DNA of 64,000 nt from CAVUBL01 sp963739795 (GTDB lineage: Bacteria; Acidobacteriota; Thermoanaerobaculia; Multivoradales; DATKCC01). The position numbers and the translations under genes are program-made. This document shows positions 44,683 through 54,090 of the stretch, piece after piece (position 1 is the first letter of the stretch; the number at the start of each line of letters is the position of its first letter). Where the stretch lies: assembly GCA_963739795.1 (NCBI GenBank), contig CAVUBL010000013.1, positions 150,915 through 214,914 of the forward strand, read 5' to 3'. Under the pieces are notes generated by a model. That model saw nothing but the letters and a program-made list of their open reading frames with translations, was not told the DNA's origin and made no database searches.

Positions 44683-45806
44683 GCCTTGCCGGCGGCGCGA
44701 CGCCGGGAGGCGAGCCTCGGCTGATCGTGGCCAACCTGGGCTGGGAAGAGGAGCTCGCGGGCGGCACCCGGCCGGGGGAGCTGGCCCTGTCGCGGCGGGC
44801 GCGCTCGGTGGTGGCGTCGGCCGCCGGCTGGCTCCGGCTCCTCGCCCGCGACGGCGACCGGCTCTGGGTACCGGACGCCGAGGCCGGCGCCGACGTCGCG
44901 CCGCCGGACGGCGGCGGGATCGCCTTGCCGCGGGTGCGGCTGGAGCACGGCCCGGCTTCCGGGATCGCCGCGGCGACGGAGGTGCTGGCCTGGGGAGAGA
45001 GCCCGGGAGTGGCGGCGCTCCGCCAGGGCCTCCGTCGGGGCTCGCGGCCTCCGGGGCGGGCGTCCACGAGCCACGGACCTCTCCTCGAAGCCCTCTGGGC
45101 GCTGCCCCCGGCGCCGCCGGACGTCGCCGCCGCGTGCCACCACCGCGCCTTCGCCCTGGCGGCGTCCGAGGTCCTCCAGGCGGAGCGACCGCGGGAGGCG
45201 GGCTGGGCGCTGCCCGGGGCGCGCATGGTGGCCTCGGTGGGCGAGATCGAGCGCCACCTGGCGGCTGGCGGCGCGGCGGCGGGCGACGGGCGCTGGGTGG
45301 TGAAGGCTCCCTGGTCGGCAGCCGGCCGCGGCCGGCACCTGGGCGTCCGGCCGGGCGAGCTCGGCGATCCGGCGCCGCGCCGCCGGATCGAGCGCCTCCT
45401 CGAACGTCACGGCTCGCTCCTCTTCGAGCCCTGGGTGGATCGGCTGGCCGACTTCGGCGCCGCGGCCCTGGTGACGCCGGGCGGCGTCCGGCGCGTCGGC
45501 GTCCACTGCCAGGAGGTCGACGGCCGGGGAGTCGTCTCGGCGATCACCCTCGACCCGGAGCTCGGCCCGGAGCTCGGAGGGGACGAGCGCGAGCGGCTGG
45601 AAGCGGCCCTCCAGGCGGTGGGGGAGCGCCTGGCGTCGGCGGGTTACTTCGGCCCCTTCGGCGTCGACGCCTACCGCTTCCGGACGCCCGAAGGCCGGGC
45701 ATGCTTCCGGCCTCTGGGGGAGGTCAACGCCCGGATGACCTTCGGCCTCCTCGCCCACGTCCTCGCCGGCCGCTGCGGGCTCGGCAGGCTCGAGCTGCAC
45801 CGCTGA
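44679..45806 (+). CDS. ATP-grasp ligase-like protein coupled to the ferritin-like protein
   Basis: The frame is open across the end of the previous gene. A CTG at 44679 has GAGGAG 8 bases upstream and a CTGA overlap; GTG 44727 is the alternative. With the first start it is 375 residues. The N-terminus LIVANLGWEEEL resembles a pre-ATP-grasp domain. ATP-grasp features are RWVVKAPWSAAGRGRHLG (Lys and Gly-rich loop), LLFEPWVDR and the Mg-binding GEVNARMTFG near the end. Such enzymes join a carboxylate to an amine or thiol through an acyl phosphate. Substrates are unknown. Together with a di-iron oxidase it hints at a small modification or biosynthetic pathway. Confidence 0.72.
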   Translation: MSLAGGATPGGEPRLIVANLGWEEELAGGTRPGELALSRRARSVVASAAGWLRLLARDGDRLWVPDAEAGADVAPPDGGGIALPRVRLEHGPASGIAAATEVLAWGESPGVAALRQGLRRGSRPPGRASTSHGPLLEALWALPPAPPDVAAACHHRAFALAASEVLQAERPREAGWALPGARMVASVGEIERHLAAGGAAAGDGRWVVKAPWSAAGRGRHLGVRPGELGDPAPRRRIERLLERHGSLLFEPWVDRLADFGAAALVTPGGVRRVGVHCQEVDGRGVVSAITLDPELGPELGGDERERLEAALQAVGERLASAGYFGPFGVDAYRFRTPEGRACFRPLGEVNARMTFGLLAHVLAGRCGLGRLELHR

Positions 45807-45833
45807 AGCGACGGGCCTGCGGTGCGGCCGCCC

Positions 45834-47399
45834 TCAGTGCATCGCCGCCTCGTAGAACTTCGCCAGATCTTCCTTGAGCTGCTTCCGCGCCTCCGGGTGG
45901 ATGTAGATCATGTGGCCGGACGGGTAGTAGCCCCACGAAAGATTCTTCTCGAGGGACGGGTCGAGGCCCATGTGGGAGACCGTGTACTCAGTCTCGAAGA
46001 AGGGCGTGGCGAAGTCGAAGTAGCCGTTGGCGAAGAAGACCTTGAGCCCCGGGTTCGCCGACATGGCCTGCCGCAGATCTTCTGCCATGTCGGGCATGGG
46101 GGCGCGCCAGCCGAAGCGCCCGCCGCCGTGACGCCGGTCCCACTCGCGCCCCACCTCGCCGTAGTTGGTCGGCTTGTAGAGATCGTCCGTCACGTACTTC
46201 AGGTCGGACTCCGAATAGGCGTTCCAGGCGGCGACGAACGCCGCCGCGAAGGCCGCGTCCGAGGCATCCGACTCCGGGTGCTCGCCGGCCGCGTCGTGAT
46301 CGATGCCGAGGTAGCGCGCGTCGAGCCGCCCCACGGTGCGCCGCTCGTCCCGGAGCAGCTCCTTCTGGAAGCGACCCGGATCGATGCGCAGGTCCGCCTG
46401 GCGCAGGAAGTCCTCCGGCATCGCCGTGTAGCGGTGCAGCTTCGCCACGACCGCGTCGCGCTCCGCCTTTTCCAGGTGGCTCCCCTTGGCGAGGGCCGCG
46501 GCGTACTCGCCGAGGGCGAACTCCCGCACCTCCTTCAGGAACGCCGCGAGGTCGGCGGGCTTCGGATCGAGGCGGTCGTGGTACCAGGCCGTCGCGGCCA
46601 TCGTCGGGAGGTAGAGCTCGTAGGGCAGGTCGTTGGCGAAGGGCGGGCCGTTGAAGTCGTGGTAGTTGTTCAGGTAGGAGGAGATCATCACCGCCCCGTT
46701 GAACGCCATCCCGTTCTCCTGGAGCCAGGCGAGGAGTCCCGCGTTGCGGGTCGTCCCGTACGACTCGCCGAGGAGGAACTTCGGCGAGTTCCAGCGCTGG
46801 TTCTTGCCCACCCAACGCTCGACGAACTGGCCGAAGGCCGCGACGTCCGGGTCGGTGCCGTAGAAGTCCTTCGGCTTGCCCTCGCCGACGATCCGGGAGT
46901 AGCCGGTCCCCATGGCGTCGATGAAGACGAGGTCGGTCACGTCGAGGAGGCTCTCCGGGTTCGGCTCGATCTTGTACGGGGGTGGCGGCGTCGGCTCCGC
47001 GTCCGCGGCGTCGACCCGCATGGGGCCGAACGACCCCATCTCGAGCCACAGCGTCGAGGACCCCGGCCCGCCGTTGTAGCAGAACGTCACGGGCCGCTTC
47101 GTCGCGTCGGTGATCCCCTCTTCGGTGTATGCGACGTAGAACATCCGGCCGATCGTTTCGTTCTTGTCGTTCTTCAAATCGATCGTCGCGGCCGTCGCCG
47201 TGTACGGGATCGTCCGTCCGTCGACGGAGATCTTGTGATGGGTCACCGCGGCCGGGGGCGCCGGCTCGATCTTCTCCGCCTTCGGTTTCTCCCTCTCGCC
47301 GGGCTTGACCATCGGCGGCTGCGCCACCAGGGCCGTCGCCGAGCCGAAGAGACCCAGCGCGAGACAACACGACACAAAGAACCTCGAAACTCGATTCAT
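45834..47399 (-). CDS. Exported S10 family serine carboxypeptidase (copy 2)
   Basis: From ATG 47399 (AGGAGG upstream) the protein has 521 residues and a signal peptide (FFVSCCLALGLFGSATALVAQ). Motifs: CYNGGPGSSTLWLEMGSFGP, GESYGTTRNAG with Ser213, GYFDFATPFFET with the Asp, and SGHMIYIH with the His. It has the same layout as the protein at 18975-20564, including the YTAT and GTGYSR/STGYSR blocks, so they are paralogues. A much longer frame reaching 48851 crosses the M48 gene and is an artefact. Confidence 0.93.
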   Translation of the reverse strand: MNRVSRFFVSCCLALGLFGSATALVAQPPMVKPGEREKPKAEKIEPAPPAAVTHHKISVDGRTIPYTATAATIDLKNDKNETIGRMFYVAYTEEGITDATKRPVTFCYNGGPGSSTLWLEMGSFGPMRVDAADAEPTPPPPYKIEPNPESLLDVTDLVFIDAMGTGYSRIVGEGKPKDFYGTDPDVAAFGQFVERWVGKNQRWNSPKFLLGESYGTTRNAGLLAWLQENGMAFNGAVMISSYLNNYHDFNGPPFANDLPYELYLPTMAATAWYHDRLDPKPADLAAFLKEVREFALGEYAAALAKGSHLEKAERDAVVAKLHRYTAMPEDFLRQADLRIDPGRFQKELLRDERRTVGRLDARYLGIDHDAAGEHPESDASDAAFAAAFVAAWNAYSESDLKYVTDDLYKPTNYGEVGREWDRRHGGGRFGWRAPMPDMAEDLRQAMSANPGLKVFFANGYFDFATPFFETEYTVSHMGLDPSLEKNLSWGYYPSGHMIYIHPEARKQLKEDLAKFYEAAMH

Positions 47400-47494
47400 G
47401 ACTCTCCAACCTCCTGAAACGAAGGATCGCGTGAAACACCCGATCCGTTGGGTCACCGTTATTCGATCTTGGCGCCGCGGCCGAGGCTCGACCC

Positions 47495-48889
47495 CTACGG
47501 GCCGGGCGGGCCCGAGCCGTAGCCCGGCGCCGGAGCGGTCAGGGCCCGGTCCTCGGCCGCGATGACGGGGTCGTCCAGATGCTCGGCCTTCCAGCGCATG
47601 GCCATCTCGATGCGGGCGCGCCCGCTCGGGTGGTCGAAGAAGACCCACTCCTCGAGACGCCCCGGCTCGAGCTTGCGGTACTCGGCCAGCTTCAGGGCTG
47701 TGGCGGCGAAGCCGTCGGGCTCGCGCGCCGCGTTGAGCCCGAAGATGTCCGCCTCCTGCTCGTTCGAGCGGATGATGGTATTGGTCACCGGCGTCAGGAC
47801 GAAGAAGTAGATCGAGACCAGGGCCAGCACCAGGGGCAGGCCCGCCACGTCGCCGATCCCCCGAATCCCCCAGCGCTCGCCCCAGCGCCTCCGGGCGCGC
47901 TCGAACCCCCAGCGCACGAAGGCCAGGGCGACCACCAGCACGATGCCGAACTCGATCAGCATCTCGTAGACGTGGTGGAGCACGTAGTGGCCCAGCTCGT
48001 GACCCATCACGGCCTTGATCTCCGGCAGGGTGCAGCGGTTGAGCAGGTTGTCGTTGAGGCGCACCCGCATGGTGCCGGCGAAGCCGCTGACGTTGGCGCT
48101 CACCCGGTTGCTCTGGCGCGAGGCGTCGAACTCGTAGACCTCCTTGGCCGGCACGCCGTTGGCCCGCGCCATGGAGAGGATCGGGTCGCGGACCCGGGCG
48201 TCTTCGAGAGGCTTGTAGGTGTTGAACAGCGGGTCCAGGTAGACCGGGGAGATCAGCATGATGACGGTCAGGAACACGATCCCCACGGCACTGCCCCAGA
48301 TCCACCAGGTGCGCGGCGCCCGACGGATCACCGCGTAGAGGGCCACCAGGAGGGCGGTGCCCAGGATCACCCCGACGACGAGGCCCACGGCCTGGTCCCG
48401 CATCCAGCCGCCGAAGCCCTGGGTGGCGAGGCCGTAGCTGTGCTCCCGGAAGAAGCCCTGGTAGAGGGTCAGGGGAAAGGTGAGCACGGTCGTCAGCAGG
48501 ATGTACCCGAGGCCGTAGAGCGCCGTCTGAAGCGCCCGGAACCGGGAGATCCGCTCGGCGAGGTCGCGCAAGCGGGCGGAGATTCCGGTGCCGAGGAGGA
48601 GCCAGGCGACGCCGAGGCCGTAGAGGAAGCCCCAGAGCTGGAGCCAGTACCCGCCCTCGAAGTAGGCGTCCGACCGGGCCTTCTTCTCCGGCGACAGGGT
48701 GTCCAGATAGGCACGGGTGGCGGCCTCGGGGTCGAAGCTGCCGGCGGGCCGGGCGGCCTCCGGCGGGATGTGGAGGACGGTCGGCGGACTTTCGGCCGGT
48801 GGAGCGGCTGCTTGGGCTCCCGCGGGGATCGGCGCGAGGGCGAGGACGCACAGGACCAGGGCCGCGAGGGCCGGTATTCGGACGCGCAT
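47495..48889 (-). CDS. Membrane M48 family zinc metallopeptidase (Ste24/CAAX protease-like)
   Basis: The 464-residue protein starts at ATG 48889 with GGAGG upstream. A signal or first helix is followed by an N-terminal M48_N-type domain (YFEGGYWLQLW, YGFFREHSYGLATQGF-like sequence) and further membrane helices. The active site is VMGHELGHYVLHH with His297, Glu298 and His301, and the third zinc ligand is in SNEQEADIFG. It belongs to the Ste24 group of membrane proteases, which in bacteria clear or process membrane proteins. The upstream S10 gene is downstream on the same strand after about 95 bases. Confidence 0.93.
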   Translation of the reverse strand: MRVRIPALAALVLCVLALAPIPAGAQAAAPPAESPPTVLHIPPEAARPAGSFDPEAATRAYLDTLSPEKKARSDAYFEGGYWLQLWGFLYGLGVAWLLLGTGISARLRDLAERISRFRALQTALYGLGYILLTTVLTFPLTLYQGFFREHSYGLATQGFGGWMRDQAVGLVVGVILGTALLVALYAVIRRAPRTWWIWGSAVGIVFLTVIMLISPVYLDPLFNTYKPLEDARVRDPILSMARANGVPAKEVYEFDASRQSNRVSANVSGFAGTMRVRLNDNLLNRCTLPEIKAVMGHELGHYVLHHVYEMLIEFGIVLVVALAFVRWGFERARRRWGERWGIRGIGDVAGLPLVLALVSIYFFVLTPVTNTIIRSNEQEADIFGLNAAREPDGFAATALKLAEYRKLEPGRLEEWVFFDHPSGRARIEMAMRWKAEHLDDPVIAAEDRALTAPAPGYGSGPPGP

Positions 48890-48975
48890 CGGAACCTCCG
48901 TGGAAGTGGGCTGTGACGACATCCTACCCGGATACGGTTTCGGGCCGGGATAGTTGCCGCCTCGGTGCGCGGGGG

Positions 48976-51144
48976 TCAGCTCCCGGAGGCCGGTGGGTTG
49001 CGCTCGTCCAGGCGGCCCACGAGCTCGGTCTCCGGTACCGACCGGGAGAGCAGCCAGCCCTGGCCGCGGGTGCACTCGATCTCGAGGAGGGCGTCGACCT
49101 GGGCCCGGCGCTCGATGCCCTCGGCGATGACCTCGAGGGAGAGCCCGTGGCCGAGCTTGACGATCGCCTGGACGAGGGCCGTGGTCCCGGCGTCGCGGGC
49201 CAGGCCGTCGACGAACACCCGGTCGATTTTGACCGCGTCCACCGGGAAGCTGCGCACGTAGCTGAGCGAGGAGTAGCCGGTGCCGAAGTCGTCGAGGGCC
49301 AGGCGGACGCCGAGCCTCTTGAGCCGGCGCAGGATGTGCCCGACGCTGTCCGAGTCGTCGAGGACCGCGCCCTCGGTGATCTCCAGGGTGAGCAGCTCGG
49401 GGTTCAGCCCGGACGAGGAGAGGGTCGTGGACACCTCGTCGACGATCCGGGGGTGGTGGAGGCGGCTGGGGGAGAGGTTCACGTTGACCTGGAGCGGCCG
49501 GCCGCCGGGGCCCCGGTTCCCGAGGGCGTCGGCCACCCGGCACGCCTCGTGGAGCACCCAGCGGTCGATCTCCGCCAGGATGCCGGCGTGCTCGGCGAAC
49601 GGCACGAAGGCCGAGGCGGGGAGCAGGCCGCGCTCCGGATGGTGCCAGCGCACTAGCGCCTCGAAGCCGGTCGCTGCCAGCGCCTGGAGGTCGTAGATCG
49701 GCTGGAAGTGCACCGCCAGCTCGCCCTGGGCGAGGGCGCGGCGCAGCTCGGACTCCACGTCGAGCTGCTTGAGGGCGCGGGTGTGCATGGAGTGCTCGAA
49801 GATGAGGACCAGCCCCTTGCCCTTCTCCTTGGCGGCGTGCAGGGCGGTGTCGGCGTGGCGCAGCAGGTCCTCCTGGGTGGTGGCGCCGGGCGCCTCGATG
49901 GCGACGCCGACGCTGCCCGTCAGGCTGACCTCGCGATCGCCCACCGGGAAGGGGCGCACCAGGACCGCGAGGAGCCTCTCGGCGGCGGCCACGGCCTCGG
50001 CGGTGTCCCGAATGTCTTCCACCAGGATCGCGAACTCGTCGCCGCCGAAGCGGGCCACGGTGTCGGTGGCGCGCACCGAACCGCGCATCCGCTCGGCGAA
50101 GGCGATGAGCACCTCGTCGCCGGCGGCGTGACCCAGGCTGTCGTTGATGCGCTTGAAGTCGTCCAGGTCGAGGAAGAGCAGCGCCACCCGGTCCTCCTCG
50201 CCCCGGTGCCGGGCGAGGGCCCGGGAGACCCGCTCGAGGAACAGGGCTCGGTTGGGCAGGCGGGTCAGGGAGTCGTGGAGGGCCTGGAAGAGCTTCTGCG
50301 AGGCGATCAGGCGCTGGGCCTGGTAGAGCTGGGAGTTGGCGATGGCCGAGGCCGCCTGCTCCCCGAACAGGGAGAGGGCGCGCAGGTCGTGCTCGGTGTA
50401 CTCGCGCTCGTCGCCGGCGTTGAGGTTGAGCACCCCGAGCAGGTCGTCGCGGTGGACCAGCGGCACCGACATGGCGCTCGTCGGCGAGGGCGCGTCGAGC
50501 CGTCGGTCCGCCGGGTCGTGGCCGATCTCGCCCGAGATGAGCAGCGGCTCGCCGGTGGCGGCGACCCGGCCGGCGACCCCTTCCCCGAACCGTACGCGCG
50601 CCCCTTGGGCGGCGCTGCGGCCCGCCGTCGAGACGGTGCGCAGCTCGCGACCACCCGAGCTGAGCATGATGGAGCCGTCCCGGCCGTGGAGAAGCTCCAT
50701 GGCGCAGTGCAGGATGGTCTCCAGCACCTCGTCCAGGTCGAGCCCGAGGTTGATCGCCTTGCCCGCCTCGAGCAACGAGGCGAGCTCGAGGAGACGGTTG
50801 GTGAGGGCGGCCGTCAGGACCTTCTCGGCGACCAGGAGCTGGGTCAATCGCCGGAGCTGGAGCTCCTTCTCGATAGCGTAGGCGCAGAACAGCCCGACCA
50901 GGCCCAGAAGGCCGTACTCGACGACGCTGGGATCGAGCCAGGAGGGCAGGTGGGGCTCGGGCATGAAGGCCAGCACCACCAGCCCGCCAGCGACGGTCGC
51001 GAGCAGCAACAGGGTGAGGACCCAGAGCTGCAACCTGCGTCGCTCGACGGCCTCCAGGGTGGGAGGCTCAAGCTCGTTCAGCCCCGCGATTCGCGCGGCG
51101 CGCTCGACCAGGTCGGCTCCGACCTGCCCGGGGGGATCAGTCAC
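48976..51144 (-). CDS. GAF-GGDEF-EAL cyclic di-GMP signalling protein
   Basis: The 722-residue protein has two membrane helices (about 39-60 and 75-93), a GAF domain (about 125-275; VRFGEGVAGRVAATGEPLLI), a GGDEF domain with RFGGDEF (367-371) and DxLTxLPNR, and an EAL domain with FEALVRW (495-497), ITEGAVL, DDFGTGYSSLSYV and EGIE. Both catalytic motifs are intact, so it could make or break cyclic di-GMP; which dominates cannot be told. The GAF domain would sense a small ligand. This is a candidate source of signal for the PilZ protein at 6272. Confidence 0.93.
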   Translation of the reverse strand: MTDPPGQVGADLVERAARIAGLNELEPPTLEAVERRRLQLWVLTLLLLATVAGGLVVLAFMPEPHLPSWLDPSVVEYGLLGLVGLFCAYAIEKELQLRRLTQLLVAEKVLTAALTNRLLELASLLEAGKAINLGLDLDEVLETILHCAMELLHGRDGSIMLSSGGRELRTVSTAGRSAAQGARVRFGEGVAGRVAATGEPLLISGEIGHDPADRRLDAPSPTSAMSVPLVHRDDLLGVLNLNAGDEREYTEHDLRALSLFGEQAASAIANSQLYQAQRLIASQKLFQALHDSLTRLPNRALFLERVSRALARHRGEEDRVALLFLDLDDFKRINDSLGHAAGDEVLIAFAERMRGSVRATDTVARFGGDEFAILVEDIRDTAEAVAAAERLLAVLVRPFPVGDREVSLTGSVGVAIEAPGATTQEDLLRHADTALHAAKEKGKGLVLIFEHSMHTRALKQLDVESELRRALAQGELAVHFQPIYDLQALAATGFEALVRWHHPERGLLPASAFVPFAEHAGILAEIDRWVLHEACRVADALGNRGPGGRPLQVNVNLSPSRLHHPRIVDEVSTTLSSSGLNPELLTLEITEGAVLDDSDSVGHILRRLKRLGVRLALDDFGTGYSSLSYVRSFPVDAVKIDRVFVDGLARDAGTTALVQAIVKLGHGLSLEVIAEGIERRAQVDALLEIECTRGQGWLLSRSVPETELVGRLDERNPPASGS

Positions 51145-51149
51145 GGTCT

Positions 51150-51355
51150 GGATGGTACCGCGGATCGGCGGCCGGCTTCACGGTGCTCGACGCCGAGGGC
51201 GAAACGCCCTCCCTGGAGCTGCTGTGGGAGCGCAACGGCCCGCGGCGGTGAGCTTCGACGAGCTGCTCAACGACGAAGGGAGCTTCCTCCCCACACCGTT
51301 CTCAGCCGACCTCCTGGTGCACTCCGTTCGGCGCCTCCTGGCAGCCGGGGGCTGA
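51150..51355 (+). pseudogene. Possible frameshifted 3' remnant of an unknown gene
   Basis: Two good-looking coding segments lie in adjacent frames. The first (to TGA 51249-51251) reads GFTVLDAEGETPSLELLWERNGPRR; the second (from about 51248 to TGA 51353-51355) reads FDELLNDEGSFLPTPFSADL and ends VRRLLAAGG. They could be joined by a one-base indel into a C-terminus. It overlaps the end of the convergent hydrolase gene. Family not recognised; low confidence. Confidence 0.25.
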
Positions 51356-51985
51356 CTCACCGCCCGCCGCCAGGAACCGCCGGATCGCCTCGAAGACGTC
51401 CCGCCGGCTCATCAGGAAGGTATGGACCGCGGGCACCAGGATCCGAGGGACGCCGTCGAGGTGGGTTTCGGACACCCGCACAATGCCGTCGTTGGGCTCC
51501 GGACCGGCCGGCAGCCAGGCGACGCGGGGCCCCGCGGTGCCCGCGATGATCAGGGACGGCACGTCGGGCACCGGCAGCTCTTCGAAGAACTCCGGATCGG
51601 CCAGGCGGCGCCCGGCGTCGCCGGCGAGGAAGCGATAGATCGGGTTCTTGCCCAGGACCCGGGCGACCGCCGGAGAGCGGTTCGGAACGCCCAGCATGAC
51701 GAAGCGGGAGAAGCCCGGAGGCAGGTCGGGGGCGGCCAGGCGCGTGACCACTCCGCCCAGGGAGTGGCCGATGACGGCGTACTCCCGGGGCGCGCCGTCG
51801 GCGGCGTCCTCGGCGAGCACGCGGAGCACCCGCTCGACGAACCGGCCGCGCACAGTCTCGAGATCGGAGGCCAGGACGCGATAGCCGAACGACGTCGTGG
51901 GATGCCCCGCCTGCGTCAGGCGATGCCCGAGCCGGGCCATCGAGAGGGAAGTCCGGCCCAGGCCGTGGAGGAGGAAGACGCGCAC
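51302..51985 (-). CDS. Alpha/beta hydrolase, lipase-like
   Basis: With GTG 51985 as start the protein is 227 residues beginning VRVFLLHGLGRTSLSM, a hydrolase opening. YAVIGHSLGGVVTRL holds the nucleophile Ser; the Asp is probably in GPEPNDGIV and the His in VPAVHTFLM, the layout of small cytoplasmic lipases/esterases. The frame stays open to 52075, so a longer N-terminus is possible, but it has low-complexity sequence. No ribosome binding site is clear. It is divergent from the M50 protease gene. Confidence 0.75.
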   Translation of the reverse strand: MRVFLLHGLGRTSLSMARLGHRLTQAGHPTTSFGYRVLASDLETVRGRFVERVLRVLAEDAADGAPREYAVIGHSLGGVVTRLAAPDLPPGFSRFVMLGVPNRSPAVARVLGKNPIYRFLAGDAGRRLADPEFFEELPVPDVPSLIIAGTAGPRVAWLPAGPEPNDGIVRVSETHLDGVPRILVPAVHTFLMSRRDVFEAIRRFLAAGGESAPGCQEAPNGVHQEVG

Positions 51986-52221
51986 CGGGGAGAGGATAGC
52001 CGAGGTGCCGCTCGCCGGTCTCGCTCCCGGGGGTCGTAGATCGAGAATATCGAGGCTCCGCGGGGCGGGCGGCACGGACCGAGAGGGCCCGGATCGTGCA
52101 TCTCCCGGAGAGGCCGGTCGGGGCCCTCCGTGCTACGCTGACTCTGCCGAAGTCGGGTCTCCGACCCGCCGGCCGGAGACCCCGCCACGGGACTCGGCCC
52201 GGCACGACGGGGAGGCTTGCA

Positions 52222-53343
52222 ATGTTCGGAAAACGCTTCGATCTCTTCACTCTCTTCGGCTTCAAGGTCCGGCTCGACCTGAGCTGGTTCGTGATCGCCG
52301 CCCTCATCACCTGGTCCCTCGCGGCGCAGGCGTTTCCCCAGCTCGTTCCAGGCCTCGGCAAGCCGACCTACTGGCTGATGGGGGCCGCCGGTGCCCTCGG
52401 CCTCTTCGTCTCGGTGGTGGCCCACGAGATGTCCCACGCGCTGGTCGCCCGGCGCTTCGGAATAGAGATGCGGGGGATCACGCTGTTCATCTTCGGCGGC
52501 GTCGCCGAGATGAGCAACGAGCCGCCGAGCGCCAAGGCCGAGTTCTGGATGGCGATCGCCGGGCCGATCATGAGCCTCCTGGTCGGAGGCCTCTGCGCCC
52601 TCGCCGGCCTCGCCGCCCTGCCGAAGGAGGCCGCCGGGGTGATCGGCTGGCTGGCCCTGATCAACGTGGTGCTCGCCCTGTTCAACCTGGTGCCGGCGTT
52701 CCCGCTGGACGGCGGGCGGGTGCTGCGCTCGATCCTGTGGCACACGAAGGGCGACCTGCGGCGGGCGACCCGCATCACCTCCACCATCGGCTCCGGCTTC
52801 GGCTTCGTCCTGATCGGCTTCGGCGTGGTCCGGGTCCTGGTCTGGGGCGACCTGATCGGCGGCGTCTGGATGTTCCTGATCGGCCTCTTCCTGCGCAACG
52901 CGGCCCAGATGTCCTACCAGCAGCTCCTGCTCCGGCGGGTGCTCGAGGGCGAGCCGGTCTCACGCTTCATGGGGACCGACCCGATCACGGTCCCGCGAGC
53001 CATCTCGGTGGAGCAGCTCGTCGAGGAGTACGTCTACAAGTACCACTTCAAAATGTTTCCGGTGGTCGACGGCGAGCGCCTGGTGGGCTGCGTCACCACC
53101 CGTCAGATCAAGGAGCTACCCCGGGAGGAGTGGGACCGTACCAGCGTCGGCGCCCTGGTGAGCGCCTGCGCGAGCGATAACACCGTAGCCCCCGACGCCG
53201 ACGCCATGGCTGCTCTCGCTACCATGAACCAGAACCAGGCCTCCCGCCTCATGGTGGTCCAAGGCGACCACCTCCTCGGAGTCCTCACCCTCAAAGACCT
53301 CCTCCAGTTCTTCGCCCTTAAGATCGAGCTGGAGAGCTCGTAA
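52222..53343 (+). CDS. Site-2 protease family (M50) membrane metalloprotease with CBS pair
   Basis: The ATG at 52222 has GGGGAGG upstream; the product has 373 residues. The membrane-embedded site is AHEMSHALVARRFG with His68, Glu69 and His72, and the third zinc ligand is in LVPAFPLDGGRVL. Two CBS domains follow (about 245-370; MGTDPITVPRAISVEQLV and VVDGERLVGCVTTRQI), which should bind adenine nucleotides. This is the SpoIVFB-like type with C-terminal CBS domains, an intramembrane protease whose substrate is unknown. Confidence 0.93.
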   Translation: MFGKRFDLFTLFGFKVRLDLSWFVIAALITWSLAAQAFPQLVPGLGKPTYWLMGAAGALGLFVSVVAHEMSHALVARRFGIEMRGITLFIFGGVAEMSNEPPSAKAEFWMAIAGPIMSLLVGGLCALAGLAALPKEAAGVIGWLALINVVLALFNLVPAFPLDGGRVLRSILWHTKGDLRRATRITSTIGSGFGFVLIGFGVVRVLVWGDLIGGVWMFLIGLFLRNAAQMSYQQLLLRRVLEGEPVSRFMGTDPITVPRAISVEQLVEEYVYKYHFKMFPVVDGERLVGCVTTRQIKELPREEWDRTSVGALVSACASDNTVAPDADAMAALATMNQNQASRLMVVQGDHLLGVLTLKDLLQFFALKIELESS

Positions 53344-53398
53344 GCGGCCCTGGTTCCCCGATCCTCGGCCGGAGGATCTGGAGCTTCAGAGGCGTCGG

Positions 53399-53905
53399 TC
53401 AGGGCCGTCGTGCGAGGAGCGCGAGCCCGAGCCCCGCGATGAGCAAGCTCAGCAGGGCGAGGCCGGGGAACCCCAGGGCCGGGATGGCGGTGATCACCCC
53501 GTAGTAGACGTAGCTGACGGTGTGGTCCGCGCTCGTCGACGCCGTGTTCCCGTTGAGCGCGACGTCCGTCACCTGGTCGGCCCCGATCGCCGCGGTGACC
53601 GTTCCCGAGATCGTCATTCCCGAGACCGCGAGGTCGAACCTCGTTCCGTCGTTCGGCGCGATCTGGGTGATGGCCGCCGCGAGCGCGCCTCCGGCCGAGC
53701 CGCCCAGCGTGACGTCGGACGTCGTGAAGCTCGAAACGTCGATCGGCTCGCTGAAGACGGCGGTGAAGTGGACAGGCGAGGAGTCGGTCGGGTCCGCTTG
53801 ACCGGTCGCCTGCTCGACGGTCACCGCCGGCGCCGTCAGGTCCGGCGCGGAGACTTCGACATTGTCGATGAGGGGGGTCGCGCCATCCAGCCGAAGGTTC
53901 CCTGC
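53399..53905 (-). pseudogene. Truncated C-terminus of a sorting-signal surface protein
   Basis: The open frame begins after a TGA at 53906-53908 and shows LIDNVEVSAPDLTAPAVTVE, an Ig-like repeat (SPVHFTAVFSEPIDVSSFTTSDVTLGG) and a C-terminal sorting signal: IPALGFPG, a hydrophobic helix and ARRP. The start of the protein is missing and no good start codon lies at a domain boundary, so this is a 3' remnant of a larger exported protein. The motif resembles IPTL/PEP-CTERM signals that exosortases process. No exosortase gene is in the window. Confidence 0.6.
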
Positions 53906-53908
53906 TCA

Positions 53909-54090
53909 GGAGCCTTGGGAGACTCCGGAGGGATCACCTGCGCGATCAGCTCCCCCATGGGTTGAGCCTACCGGTCCTGGACTGAGCTTGCGAGCATCGG
54001 CTACCAGGACGGTGACCAGGGACTCGGCACTCCGCACCGAGCCACTGGAAAGGGAGCGGTTGAAGTTTGCTCTGCGGCCCATGATGAATG
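53909..54090. other. Gap between truncated surface gene and palindromic element C
   Basis: No credible gene or repeat is seen. It may be degraded sequence from the upstream part of the truncated surface-protein gene, but I could not read homologous codons in any frame. Confidence 0.3.

Noticed and set aside
43797..45833. A RiPP-type cluster around the ATP-grasp gene
   Set aside because: No short precursor-like ORF, peptidase or transporter is present next to the pair.
45834..48851. A 1005-codon frame joining the S10 peptidase to sequence antisense or out of frame with the M48 gene
   Set aside because: The S10 signal peptide and AGGAGG place its start at 47399; the extension has low-complexity sequence and M48 is clearly coded in another frame.
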